From Neisseria flavescens (GTDB lineage Bacteria > Pseudomonadota > Gammaproteobacteria > Burkholderiales > Neisseriaceae), in the NCBI RefSeq assembly GCF_005221285.1, contig NZ_CP039886.1:744001-808000 (forward strand): DNA of 64,000 bases, given 5' to 3'. The notes below the pieces were generated by a model. That model saw only the letters and a program-made list of their open reading frames with translations. It was not told the origin of the DNA and ran no database searches. Positions 1 through 6,920 of the stretch are shown here, one piece after another (within the stretch, counting starts at the first letter, position 1; each line of letters opens with the position of its first letter). The position numbers and the translations under genes are program-made.

Positions 1-178
1 GGTCTTTGCGATTCAGGCTGACGAAAGAGAAATAAATGTCTTCGTTCTGCTTGTCCTTGTTCCATTGGTCGACAAAAGCCCTGAAGCGGCGCAAAGACTC
101 TTGCGAATTTTGGTCGATCGGGATATTTACGATGGCGGAAACGACATCGCGGAAACCGAGTTTGGCTAGAATATCCAT
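1..178 (-). CDS. Unrecognised protein, N-terminal part only (runs off the left edge)
   Basis: Reading leftwards from an ATG at 178 there is an open frame of 59 codons to the window edge, beginning MDILAKLGFRDVV. It is hydrophilic and rich in Q, N, D and K, with no signal peptide or membrane segment. I do not recognise the family. No clear Shine-Dalgarno sequence precedes the ATG. It is divergent from the next gene with only about 25 bases between the two starts, so any promoters must overlap. Its place beside the tRNA array and thymidylate synthase suggests accessory DNA. The frame could still be fortuitous because only the first part is visible. Confidence 0.45.
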   Translation of the reverse strand, partial: MDILAKLGFRDVVSAIVNIPIDQNSQESLRRFRAFVDQWNKDKQNEDIYFSFVSLNRKD

Positions 179-203
179 TATAACTGTAATTCACCGACAT
201 AAC

Positions 204-1433
204 ATGGCAAACCGTTACTCAAATCTTCAACAAGGTTTTACCGATACTCGCGGTTTGGAGGAGTACATCCGCCGCAACCCGAAAAGTTTTCTGGAAATGC
301 TGGACAGCAATCCCGAGTTCCGTTTGAATGTGCAACAAATCGCACGCAACTGGGATGACGCGACCATTGTCCGTGTTTCCCATTTGTTCGAGCCGAACGA
401 TTACCGCGAACCTTTGTCCGGCCGCAAAATGCTGGTTACACCGTTTGCCAAAATGATGTCAGGATATTTCAGTAGTGCAGTAGCAGAAATGCAATACAAC
501 CCGCATTTCCGTATGCAGCCGTTCTCCACCTATCAAAATGAAAACAAAGACGTACTGAAGCGTTTTGAAGAAGAATACGAGAAAGACAAGGCGAAAAAAC
601 AGAAAGCCGAAAAACGTATGTCGGAAGGCGTGACAAAAAATAATGCGGAAACCTTGAAACACGTCATTGAAGACACGCTGAAACACGCGAGCGCGGAGCA
701 CAAGTTGCAAAAGGTGTTGACCTTGTTGCTGTTGGCAAACGAGGAGTTCCGTGAAAATGTGCACGAATATTTCAGCAATAAGGAACAGAATGCGGATATT
801 GATGCCGAACAAGATAAAATCATGCTTGCTATGAAGCTCGAAATAATTGCGTCAATGCCGTCTGAAGAGCGTCAACGGTTTGAACGCGATATTCAGACAG
901 CTCGGGATAACTATGAACCATTTTTCGCTCTATACCCAAATTTGTCTGAAGAACAGAAGCAGTTGTTTTCCATCACCGGCGCGACACTGCAATCGGCTTA
1001 TCAATCGCCAATAGGGAAACAATTTATTGATAGTCATTTGAAAGAAATTTTATCACCGGAAGATTACCGGAAAGTAAAACAAGCAATATCGAAAGACCCT
1101 AATGCCGACATTGGTGCGGTTATGTATGGTATTGTGGGGTTCGACAAAACCCAAGAATTACTGGAACGTTGTGCTCATGTCGGTCGAACACATAAAAACT
1201 ATAAAACCAACGAGGCAAGCCTCACTTATGCCACACTAATGGCAATGAAACCGGAATCGGTACAACAGGGTTATGAGGCTCAACGCCGACTAAAAGGCTT
1301 GCCGATAAATTATGATGTCGTGCATCAACCTGAACAAACCTTGGTTAATCCGTCAGCATTGGAAACGCCACAAACAAGTCAGACCGGTACGGAAGAGCAA
1401 AATAAAGTCATGCCAAAGTCCCCTTCCATATAA
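204..1433 (+). CDS. Unrecognised 409-residue hydrophilic protein
   Basis: The frame is open from position 36, but the ATG at 204 (MANRYSNLQQGF) is chosen because earlier starts would overlap the divergent gene. There is no good ribosome site. The protein has no signal peptide or membrane helix. Residues about 110-145 are strongly charged (runs of E, K, D) and probably coiled coil, followed by helical, leucine-rich stretches. The last 40 residues are rich in P, Q, T and S and look disordered. The N-terminus contains an LEEYIRRNP segment resembling small helical scaffold or virion proteins, but I can name no family. Gene order suggests it belongs to the same accessory block as the thymidylate synthase and tRNA array. 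Function unknown. Confidence 0.6.
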   Translation: MANRYSNLQQGFTDTRGLEEYIRRNPKSFLEMLDSNPEFRLNVQQIARNWDDATIVRVSHLFEPNDYREPLSGRKMLVTPFAKMMSGYFSSAVAEMQYNPHFRMQPFSTYQNENKDVLKRFEEEYEKDKAKKQKAEKRMSEGVTKNNAETLKHVIEDTLKHASAEHKLQKVLTLLLLANEEFRENVHEYFSNKEQNADIDAEQDKIMLAMKLEIIASMPSEERQRFERDIQTARDNYEPFFALYPNLSEEQKQLFSITGATLQSAYQSPIGKQFIDSHLKEILSPEDYRKVKQAISKDPNADIGAVMYGIVGFDKTQELLERCAHVGRTHKNYKTNEASLTYATLMAMKPESVQQGYEAQRRLKGLPINYDVVHQPEQTLVNPSALETPQTSQTGTEEQNKVMPKSPSI

Positions 1434-1484
1434 AATTTTTGTCGGTTTGATTTTGAAAAAACGTGCACGGTGTAAAAAGACGGC

Positions 1485-1490
1485 TATAAT
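1485..1490 (+). promoter_or_regulatory. Candidate -10 box for the small secreted protein gene
   Basis: A perfect TATAAT lies 38 bases before the ATG at 1529. No convincing -35 box stands at 16-18 bases upstream (the closest TTGAAA, at 1453-1458, is too far), so this is a tentative promoter resting on the -10 alone. Confidence 0.35.
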
Positions 1491-1528
1491 AGAAACATCA
1501 AAAGTTGATAAAGAAATGGAGTTCTATC

Positions 1529-1834
1529 ATGTTGAAAAAAGTCATTCTTGCTGTTTCGTTGGCATTAGCTGTTACGCCTGTTCTTGCCAAATCGCATCGC
1601 CCTGCGCCACTGTACAAAGAGTGGCATACAAAAAACAAACCGCAAAACACAGTGGTCTATAAAAAAGGGCAGTGGATGTATTGCACACAAGGAAAAGGTT
1701 GTGTGCCTGAAAAACGGTATGAACTCGGCGAATTGCCGGGTGGAATCAATCACCATGTCCATCCGTGGACAGATGCCGAATACCGAAAAATCGGCACTGA
1801 TGAGAAGTGGAGAATTAAAATCGGCGAGAAGTGA
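1529..1834 (+). CDS. Small secreted protein of unknown function (101 residues)
   Basis: The ATG at 1529 is preceded by GGAG and starts a classic Sec signal peptide: MLKK, a hydrophobic core of about 13 residues and an ALA-like cleavage region near residue 20. The mature part, about 81 residues, is basic and rich in K, H, W and P. It has two cysteines seven residues apart (CTQGKGC) that could form a disulfide in the periplasm. An in-frame TTG at 1505 is possible but would spoil the signal peptide. A hairpin terminator follows at 1872-1896. No family is recognised. Together with its neighbours it lies in the accessory block left of the tRNA array. Confidence 0.65.
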   Translation: MLKKVILAVSLALAVTPVLAKSHRPAPLYKEWHTKNKPQNTVVYKKGQWMYCTQGKGCVPEKRYELGELPGGINHHVHPWTDAEYRKIGTDEKWRIKIGEK

Positions 1835-1871
1835 AGAATTAGGTAACAGGTAAAACGAAATGCAATTGATA

Positions 1872-1896
1872 AAAGCCTCGCATAATGCGTGGCTTT
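1872..1896 (+). terminator. Hairpin terminator
   Basis: AAAGCC and CGCA pair with TGCG and GGCTTT around a TAA loop, with one opposed T on each side. A T-rich stretch follows. It ends the transcript of the small secreted protein and separates it from the thymidylate synthase gene. Confidence 0.6.
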
Positions 1897-1948
1897 ATTT
1901 CTATTTATTCAAGAATTGTTCCAGTTTTTCATTTCCAATATTTGTCGC

Positions 1949-2878
1949 ATGCAAAACATTTCCCCGACCACAACCAACGCAAACATCTTGCAAATCGGCA
2001 AGACCGAACAGCAATACGTCCAACTGCTCAAAGATTTATTGGACGCACCACTGGTACGCAATGAGCGCACCGGCACGGCTTGCCATACTATCATCAATCC
2101 TCAGTCATTCACCTATACAGCAGATGACTTTCCCGCCCTAACCATCCGTCGTTCTTACTGGAAGTCCGCAGTGGCAGAGATGTTAGGCTATATTCGCGGC
2201 TACACATCTGCCAAAGATTTCCGTGAATTGGGCACAAAAACATGGGATGCCAACGCTAATCAGAATCCCGCTTGGTTAGCCAATCCGCACCGAGCGGGAG
2301 TGGATGATATGGGCTTGGTGTATGGAGCGGTCGGGAACAGCTTTACCGGTTTATCCTTTACAGACATTATGCGTGCCATTCATGCGCGGCAAGACAATCG
2401 TGGATTGATTTGGTCATTTTGGAATCCTGATGTGTTTGACAAAGGATGTCTGAGACCTTGCATGTATTCCCATCAGTTTTCCATTGTGAATGGCACGCTG
2501 TACCTGACTTCCACACAAAGAAGCTGTGATGTACCGCTTGGTTTGACGTTTAACATGATTCAGTGTTGGTTTTTGCTGTACTTGGTCTGCACTTTAACCG
2601 GTTTGAAATTCGGTCATGCACGGCATAACATTGTCAACGCACATATTTATGAAAATCAGGTCGATGCAGTGCGCGAAATGATTGCCAATCCGTTATTGCC
2701 GCGCAGTATCAAATTTCAACATGTTGACCGAATGACCGGACGTGTAAGAATGGGTGTTGAAGATGTCGACAGTGCTTTACTTTTCCTAAACAGTTGTGAT
2801 GTCAACGATTTTGAATTGCTTGGCTATGACACACTGGATATTCCCGTATTGAAAAACAAGATTCCGTTTAGTGTTTAA
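1949..2878 (+). CDS. Thymidylate synthase (ThyA family, divergent)
   Basis: Converts dUMP to dTMP with methylenetetrahydrofolate. The 309-residue product keeps the core of the ThyA family: catalytic Cys171 in RPCMYSHQF, the phosphate-binding QRSCDVPLG at 190-198 (canonical QRS.D), Asn202 in the GLTFN motif, and HIY at 232-234 for the deoxyribose. The Asn at 202 argues for dUMP and against the related dCMP hydroxymethylases, which usually carry Asp there. The protein is longer and quite unlike the usual bacterial ThyA around these motifs, and the neighbourhood (tRNA array, unknown genes) is phage- or element-like, so I take it as an acquired copy. The ATG at 1949 lacks a good ribosome site; an upstream GTG at 1889 lies inside the preceding terminator and is less likely. 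Confidence 0.8.
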   Translation: MQNISPTTTNANILQIGKTEQQYVQLLKDLLDAPLVRNERTGTACHTIINPQSFTYTADDFPALTIRRSYWKSAVAEMLGYIRGYTSAKDFRELGTKTWDANANQNPAWLANPHRAGVDDMGLVYGAVGNSFTGLSFTDIMRAIHARQDNRGLIWSFWNPDVFDKGCLRPCMYSHQFSIVNGTLYLTSTQRSCDVPLGLTFNMIQCWFLLYLVCTLTGLKFGHARHNIVNAHIYENQVDAVREMIANPLLPRSIKFQHVDRMTGRVRMGVEDVDSALLFLNSCDVNDFELLGYDTLDIPVLKNKIPFSV

Positions 2879-2890
2879 AAAACAAAAAGC

Positions 2891-2907
2891 AGACCTAAAA
2901 CAGGTCT
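2891..2907 (+). terminator. Short hairpin after the thymidylate synthase gene
   Basis: AGACCT and AGGTCT form a six-base-pair stem around five bases, 13 bases after the stop codon. It is followed by CCTTTCC, a weak T tract, so termination may be inefficient. A stronger hairpin of similar design stands at 3020-3047. Confidence 0.4.
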
Positions 2908-2925
2908 CCTTTCCAAATCAAATCA

Positions 2926-3018
2926 ATCAGTGTTGCCCAATATCCTCAATTGCACGTTCGCGCAGTGTTTGGAAATTGTCTTCCACCAACAATCTGCCAT
3001 TTTTCGTGAAAACAAAAA
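2926..3018 (-). pseudogene. C-terminal remnant of an unknown protein
   Basis: On the minus strand about 30 codons read VFTKNGRLLVEDNF and then TLRERAIEDIGQH before a TGA. The composition looks like real protein, but there is no start codon or ribosome site, and the upstream end dissolves into the terminator at 3020-3047. I read it as the tail of a deleted gene; a chance frame is possible. Confidence 0.3.
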
Positions 3019-3019
3019 G

Positions 3020-3047
3020 CTGACCTGTTCTAGGTCAGTTTTTTTTT
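3020..3047 (+). terminator. Rho-independent terminator
   Basis: CTGACCT and AGGTCAG pair around GTTCT and are followed by nine T. It is the strongest terminator of this block and insulates the rightward genes from the leftward tRNA array that begins at 3050. Confidence 0.7.
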
Positions 3048-3049
3048 AT

Positions 3050-3126
3050 TGGTGGGGGCAAACGGACTTGAACCGATGACCAACGGATTATGAGTCCGCT
3101 GCTCTTACCGACTGAGCTATACCCCC
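3050..3126 (-). tRNA. tRNA with CAU anticodon (Met or Ile2)
   Basis: A 77-base cloverleaf: acceptor GGGGGTA pairs with TGCCCCC, discriminator A and encoded CCA, D-arm GCTC/GAGC, anticodon loop CTCATAA, T-loop TTCAAGT. The T-stem has one T-T mismatch. CAU is read as elongator Met, or Ile2 if the C is modified to lysidine; the sequence alone does not decide. It is the promoter-distal member of the leftward array. Confidence 0.75.
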
Positions 3127-3132
3127 TAAAAA

Positions 3133-3209
3133 TGGTGCGCCCGGCGAGATTCGAACTCACAAAATTCGGCTTCTAAGACCAACTTGTATACCAATTCCAT
3201 CACAAGCGC
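3133..3209 (-). tRNA. tRNA-Leu(UAG)-like, lacking the long variable arm
   Basis: Acceptor GCGCTTG pairs with CGGGCGC through two G-U pairs, with encoded CCA. The 5' half is leucine-like (GATGGAATTGGTA) and the anticodon loop CTTAGAA gives UAG. The total of 77 bases leaves only about five bases between anticodon and T stems, whereas leucine tRNAs normally carry a long variable arm. It is either a shrunken variant or a decayed gene. Confidence 0.5.
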
Positions 3210-3213
3210 ATAA

Positions 3214-3298
3214 TGGTCTGAGCGGTCAGACTTGAACTGACAAGGTTTTCACCAATAGATTTTGAGTCCACTACGTTTACTAATTTCGCCACACGCGG
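3214..3298 (-). tRNA. tRNA-Leu(CAA)-like, acceptor stem damaged
   Basis: The body matches leucine tRNA closely: GGCGAAATTAG in the D-arm, anticodon loop CTCAAAA, variable arm TGGTGAAAACCTTG, T-loop TTCAAGT, encoded CCA. The acceptor strands CCGCGTG and CGCTCAG contain two mismatches and one G-U pair, and the anticodon stem is also imperfect. It is probably on the way to becoming a pseudogene. Confidence 0.5.
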
Positions 3299-3306
3299 AT
3301 ATTGTT

Positions 3307-3381
3307 TGGCGATGTCGGCGAGAATCGAACTCGCGTGACCTCCCAGACAGGGAGGCATCCTAACCGCTGGATGACAGCACC
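3307..3381 (-). tRNA. tRNA-Asp(GUC)
   Basis: Seventy-five bases with D-stem ATCC/GGAT, anticodon stem CCTCC/GGAGG, loop CTGTCTG (GUC), T-arm GCGAG TTCGATT CTCGC, discriminator G and encoded CCA. The G discriminator agrees with aspartate identity. The acceptor stem has one C-A mismatch, and the loop base after the anticodon is unusual (T). Confidence 0.65.
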
Positions 3382-3384
3382 GAA

Positions 3385-3461
3385 TGGCGCAACCGGAAGG
3401 AATCGAACCCTCAACCTACGAGGTAGAAGCTCGTTGCTCTATCCAATTGAGCTACGATTGC
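3385..3461 (-). tRNA. tRNA-Arg(UCU)
   Basis: An intact 77-base cloverleaf: acceptor GCAATCG/CGGTTGC, D-arm GCTC/GAGC, anticodon stem ACGAG/CTCGT with loop CTTCTAC (UCU), T-arm with TTCGATT, discriminator G, encoded CCA. It decodes AGA/AGG, codons often served by phage- and element-borne tRNAs. It is among the best preserved members of the array. Confidence 0.8.
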
Positions 3462-3472
3462 ACTTTTTAAAA

Positions 3473-3536
3473 TGGACTCTATTGGAATCGAACCAATATT
3501 ACCTAGAAAATCGTCGCCACTACTCAATTAAGCCCC
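3473..3536 (-). pseudogene. Decayed tRNA (possibly Glu)
   Basis: A perfect T-arm (ATTGG TTCGATT CCAAT) is followed by AGAGTCCA without a full encoded CCA. The 5' strand GGGGCTT pairs poorly with it (two mismatches). Only about 64 bases separate the ends, and no proper anticodon stem can be drawn; a loop-like TTTTCTA would give UUC. I read it as a deleted, non-functional tRNA gene. Confidence 0.4.
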
Positions 3537-3605
3537 TTCGCCAAAAGAAACCTTATGATGTCACGATAGTCCACGCCGAGTCACCAGACCAGCCCATGTT
3601 TTTCT

Positions 3606-3697
3606 TGGCGGAAGATGGAGGACTTGAACCTCCGCTGCGTTTTTCACACACTCTCGGTTTAGCAAACCGGGGCATTAACCGACTCTGCCAATCTTCC
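3606..3697 (-). tRNA. tRNA-Ser(GCU)
   Basis: An intact class II tRNA of 92 bases: acceptor GGAAGAT/ATCTTCC, serine-type D-arm, anticodon loop TTGCTAA (GCU), long variable arm, T-arm GGAGG TTCAAGT CCTCC, discriminator G, encoded CCA. It reads AGC/AGU. Confidence 0.85.
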
Positions 3698-3704
3698 TAT
3701 ATTT

Positions 3705-3789
3705 TGGTTGCCAATGGTGGATTTGAACCACCGACCTTCGCCGTATTTTCATTTTAAAGGCGACGCTCTACCCACTGAGCTAACCGGCA
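3705..3789 (-). tRNA. tRNA-like gene with an enlarged anticodon loop, isotype unclear
   Basis: Acceptor TGCCGGT/ATTGGCA, D-arm GCTC/GAGC and T-arm GGTGG TTCAAAT CCACC with encoded CCA are all well formed. The anticodon stem TCGCC/GGCGA encloses a 16-base A/T-rich loop instead of seven. Removing nine bases would give a normal 76-base tRNA, but which nine, and hence the anticodon, cannot be told (UAA or GAA are both possible). Either a small insertion has killed it or it holds an unusual intron-like segment. Confidence 0.45.
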
Positions 3790-3796
3790 ATTGTTT

Positions 3797-3841
3797 TGGT
3801 CGCAACAGGTTGACTTGAACCACCAACCTCGCCCGTATGAA
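3797..3841 (-). pseudogene. 3' half of a CAU tRNA, truncated at the array boundary
   Basis: The T-arm (TTCAAGT loop), acceptor 3' strand and encoded CCA of a tRNA are present. They continue back into an anticodon loop TTCATAC and then change abruptly into the patatin coding sequence on the same strand. The 5' half of the tRNA is missing. The junction marks a deletion or recombination end point. Confidence 0.5.
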
Positions 3842-4433
3842 GGGGCCGTTGTTATTGAGCGTAATCGGTGCAAACACCATAGGCACGGAGCTTGACGCGG
3901 CAACGGCGCGGGCAAGTCGCAAGTCGCCCAAGTCGATACACATCGGGTCGAAATATTCTTGCGTAAAATTGAAACGCTCGCCTATGCCCATATCGGTGGC
4001 GGAAATGATGGCAAACGGGCCTTTGGCATTTTTTTCCAAATCGCGGAAAGTGGTTTTGCCGAAAAGGTAGTTTTCAAACTGCTCCTGCAACAGATCGCCG
4101 CGTCCGTATTCAGGCAAGGCCAGTCGGGGCAGGTTGGACATGGAAAAGGCTTGTTTGACGACTTGGCGTTGGAAGTTTTGGTGTAGGAAAGGCCGCCGCA
4201 CGCGTACCGCCACTGGAGAACATCAACACAATAAGCGTATCGTCTTCGTCGTTGTGCTGAAGTCGGCTGGTTTCAAAGCGGTAGCCGCGTTGCAGGTCGA
4301 CCGTATCAATACCGGCAACAGGCTGATATTTCACCAGCGAGCAGGCAGGATAATAGGGCTGCGGAGAGTAGGGAAAGGGCGGATTTAAAAGGGAATTTTG
4401 GCATAAACACAGGAAAGGCGGTTGTTCATTCAA
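3839..4433 (-). pseudogene. Broken patatin-like phospholipase gene
   Basis: Two minus-strand pieces belong to one gene. The upstream piece (from 4433) has an N-terminal cysteine-containing leader and ends in VLMFSSGGTRAAAF, the oxyanion-hole GG(G/T)R motif of patatin-like proteins. The downstream piece, in another frame, contains LPRLALPEYGRGDLLQ and ARAVAASSSVPMVFAPI, typical of the later patatin domain. The segment that should carry the nucleophile GxSxG is deleted between them, with a frameshift near 4213, and the C-terminus is cut at 3838 where tRNA sequence begins. The neisserial parent would be a membrane-associated lipid acyl hydrolase. This copy cannot be active. Confidence 0.75.
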
Positions 4434-4509
4434 AACGGATTATAAAGGTTTTCAGACGGCCTTTATAGAATGCAGACTTTCAGACGGCCTTTTTGCGTCG
4501 ATTTTCCGT

Positions 4510-4515
4510 TATAAT
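4510..4515 (+). promoter_or_regulatory. Candidate -10 box for recO
   Basis: TATAAT stands 30 bases before the recO ATG at 4545, just after two direct DUS copies. The -35 region is T-rich with no clear consensus. Confidence 0.4.
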
Positions 4516-4544
4516 CGACACAATCTTTATCTTTCCAAACCCTT

Positions 4545-5288
4545 ATGGCGCAACCCAACCGCATCAACCACGAACCTATCTTTCTGCTTGCTTCCGCCCC
4601 GTGGCGCGATAGCAGCTTGTGGGTGGAGGCTTTCAGCCGCCGTTATGGGCGGGTGGCTTTGTTGGCCAGAAGCGCGCGCAAACGGCAGAGCGAATTGCGC
4701 GGCGTGTTGGTGCCGTTTGTGCCGGTGAGTGCGTCTTGGTATGGTTCTCAAGAGTTGAAGACCCTGCATCGCGCCGAATGGATAGGCGGGTGGCCGCAGC
4801 CGCAAGGCAGGGCTTTGTTCAGTGGATTGTATGTGAACGAGTTGATGCTGAAGTTGACCGTCCGCGAAGATCCGTTGCCCGAGCTTTACGATGTTTTGGC
4901 GGAAACCATGAAAACCATTTGTTGCGAGGCCAACCACATTGCTGCTTTGCGCCGTTTTGAATGGTCACTGTTGACACGCTTGGGTTTTGCCCCCGATTTG
5001 TTTCATGACGGCAACGGCAATGAAATCAATGGTGAAGAAACTTATTGGCTTACGCCTGAAGAGGCTGTGGTGCCCTTGGCCGAGGCCGACCGTTTCCATG
5101 CGCTCAATAAGGGCGTTGCCGTATTGGGCGCGACGTTAATCGATTTGAGGGAAGGCAGTTTCGTTCATCAGGAAAGCCTCGGTCAGGCTTTGAAAGTGAC
5201 ACGGCTTTTGATTGACAACCTTTTGCCTGAAGGCATCAAATCTCGGCAGGTTTTGCAGCAGTTGCAACAGTTTGGTTTGGGCAGTTGA
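4545..5288 (+). CDS. recO: DNA repair protein RecO
   Basis: Recombination mediator that with RecR loads RecA onto SSB-coated single-stranded DNA in the RecFOR pathway. The 247-residue product has the N-terminal OB fold beginning EPIFLLASAPWRDSSLWVEAF, the helical middle with LKTLHRAEW and LFSGLYVNELML, and the C-terminal RLLIDNLLPEGIKSRQVLQQ typical of RecO. Length is normal. The neisserial order recO-pdxJ is kept, with a DUS inverted pair between them. RecO matters for transformation in Neisseria, so its placement among DUS copies is apt but not evidence of regulation. Confidence 0.93.
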   Translation: MAQPNRINHEPIFLLASAPWRDSSLWVEAFSRRYGRVALLARSARKRQSELRGVLVPFVPVSASWYGSQELKTLHRAEWIGGWPQPQGRALFSGLYVNELMLKLTVREDPLPELYDVLAETMKTICCEANHIAALRRFEWSLLTRLGFAPDLFHDGNGNEINGEETYWLTPEEAVVPLAEADRFHALNKGVAVLGATLIDLREGSFVHQESLGQALKVTRLLIDNLLPEGIKSRQVLQQLQQFGLGS

Positions 5289-5293
5289 ATTTT

Positions 5294-5336
5294 TTCAGAC
5301 GGCCTTTGATAGGTAATGACTCAGGCCGTCTGAAAC
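5294..5336. repeat. Inverted DUS pair after recO
   Basis: TTTTTCAGACGGCCT and AGGCCGTCTGAAA face each other across about 17 bases between recO and pdxJ. The pair can fold into a stem and also gives two DNA uptake sequences. No T tract follows on the plus strand, so read-through into pdxJ is possible. Confidence 0.7.
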
Positions 5337-5356
5337 CTTAAAGAAAGGACATTATT

Positions 5357-6085
5357 ATGTTGTTAGGCGTAAACATCGACCATATTGCCACCGTCCGCAA
5401 TGCGCGTGGTACGATTTATCCCAGCCCTGTCGAAGCGGCGCTGATTGCGGAAACCCACGGCGCAGATTTGATTACCATGCACTTGCGTGAAGACCGCCGC
5501 CATATTAAAGATGCGGACGTGTTCGCCGTTAAAAACGCCATCCGCACGCGCCTGAATTTGGAAATGGCGCTGACGGAAGAAATGCTGGAAAACGCGCTCA
5601 ACGTCATGCCTGAAGATGTGTGCCTCGTGCCGGAAAAACGTCAAGAAGTGACCACTGAAGGCGGTTTGGACGTATTGGCGCAACAGGATAAAGTGGCAGA
5701 GTTCACCAAAATCCTGACCGACGCAGGCATCCGCGTGTCCTTGTTTATCGATGCCGACAACGCGCAAATTCAAGCCGCTTATGATGTCGGCGCACCCGTT
5801 ATCGAGTTGCACACCGGCGCATATGCCGATGCGCACAGCCACGCCGAGCAAATGAAACAATTCGAGCGTATTCAAAACGGCGCGCATTATGCCAGCGATT
5901 TGGGTTTGGTCGTCAATGCCGGACACGGCCTGACCATTCACAACGTTACGCCGATCGCTCAAATCCTCGCCATCCGCGAACTGAACATCGGGCATTCGCT
6001 GATTGCCCAAGCCCTCTTCCTCGGACTGCCCGAAGCCGTGCGCCAAATGAAGGAGGCGATGTTCAGAGCAAGGCTGCTGCCGTAA
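5357..6085 (+). CDS. pdxJ: Pyridoxine 5'-phosphate synthase
   Basis: Condenses 1-deoxyxylulose 5-phosphate with 3-amino-2-oxopropyl phosphate to give pyridoxine phosphate, the last ring-forming step of vitamin B6 synthesis. The 242-residue TIM barrel starts LLGVNIDHIATVRNARGT, the PdxJ signature, with the ITMHLREDRRHI and VIELHTGAYAD motifs and the NAGHGLTIHNV phosphate-binding segment. AAAGAAAGGA precedes the ATG. In many bacteria pdxJ is directly followed by acpS; here two foreign-looking genes intervene. Confidence 0.96.
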   Translation: MLLGVNIDHIATVRNARGTIYPSPVEAALIAETHGADLITMHLREDRRHIKDADVFAVKNAIRTRLNLEMALTEEMLENALNVMPEDVCLVPEKRQEVTTEGGLDVLAQQDKVAEFTKILTDAGIRVSLFIDADNAQIQAAYDVGAPVIELHTGAYADAHSHAEQMKQFERIQNGAHYASDLGLVVNAGHGLTIHNVTPIAQILAIRELNIGHSLIAQALFLGLPEAVRQMKEAMFRARLLP

Positions 6086-6131
6086 GGGCAGGCAAACCGT
6101 TTCAGACGGCATTTCACGACAGGAGTATATT

Positions 6132-6911
6132 ATGAATCAAAAGTATATTTTATCTGCAAACAATAATAGTTTGATAGAAGAAATTCACAATACAGTACAG
6201 AGTATTGGGTATTGTATTGTTCGAGGTCTTAATCTAAACCATCTTGATGGCAGCCGGAGAAACAAGAAATTATTTGACTTTCTATCTCAATTAGGAATGC
6301 TGACAAACCACAAAGACGATGGTTTTAAATCTATATTTTGGGATATTAAATATCGCGGCGATGACTATGTAATAAATAATGATATAACTTTCTCGGAAGA
6401 TGTTGGAGAATGTCCACTTCATAGTGATTCATCTTTTAGTGAAAACCCGGAAAGTTATTTGGTTATGTATGTAGTAAAATCAGCCAATGATGGAGGTAAT
6501 TCCCTATTTTTAAGTTCATCAGATATTGTCAATCAGTTATCTAAAACAGAAACCGGTAAAAAACACTTAAAAACATTAACGGGCAATTTATATCCATTTA
6601 AAACACCAACATCATTTGATAAAAAACAAGGTGTGATATGGGGTAATATCTTATCGCTCAATACACAAATGATTAGATTTAGAAGTGATTGTATCTATAA
6701 AGGTATTGAAGAAAATAGAAATAAAGTATCAAAGGAAATGGTACTTGCACTTGATTATCTTGTAAATGTTATAAAAAATGCGAGTGATATTCAAGAATTT
6801 TCTGCACAAGATGATGATTTGATTATTATTGACAATGTCAATGGTTTGCATGCCAGAACTGATTATACGGATAAAAACAGGCATTATATTAGAGCAAGAA
6901 TTACTGTATAA
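6132..6911 (+). CDS. TauD/TfdA-clavaminate-synthase-like Fe(II)/2-oxoglutarate dioxygenase
   Basis: The 259-residue product has the double-stranded beta-helix features of this superfamily: the iron-binding HxD at His97-Asp99 (CPLHSDSSF), the distal His240 in DNVNGLHARTDY, and downstream arginines (R250, R254) that could bind 2-oxoglutarate. IVRGLNLN near the N-terminus and MVLALDYLVN fit the clavaminate synthase-like branch. The substrate is unknown. The gene is clearly AT-rich compared with pdxJ and acpS on either side and uses AT-rich codons, which points to acquisition. GGAG precedes the ATG. It is followed after 9 bases by a TSUP permease gene, so the two form a cassette. I avoid calling it taurine dioxygenase because the sequence is far from TauD. 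Confidence 0.72.
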   Translation: MNQKYILSANNNSLIEEIHNTVQSIGYCIVRGLNLNHLDGSRRNKKLFDFLSQLGMLTNHKDDGFKSIFWDIKYRGDDYVINNDITFSEDVGECPLHSDSSFSENPESYLVMYVVKSANDGGNSLFLSSSDIVNQLSKTETGKKHLKTLTGNLYPFKTPTSFDKKQGVIWGNILSLNTQMIRFRSDCIYKGIEENRNKVSKEMVLALDYLVNVIKNASDIQEFSAQDDDLIIIDNVNGLHARTDYTDKNRHYIRARITV

Positions 6912-6920
6912 AGGACGGTT

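Noticed and set aside
3302..3757. Plus-strand open frame of 151 codons across the tRNA array
   Set aside because: Phrases such as GENRTRVTS and NGGFEPPTF are the well-known false peptides made by reading through tRNA 3' ends on the opposite strand.
3705..3789. Archaeal-type bulge-helix-bulge tRNA intron
   Set aside because: The nine extra bases do not form such a structure, and bacteria lack the splicing endonuclease; a decayed or swollen loop is simpler.
5363..6112. 249-codon frame antisense to pdxJ
   Set aside because: It shadows a clear pdxJ gene, has no ribosome site and shows composition of a reverse frame.
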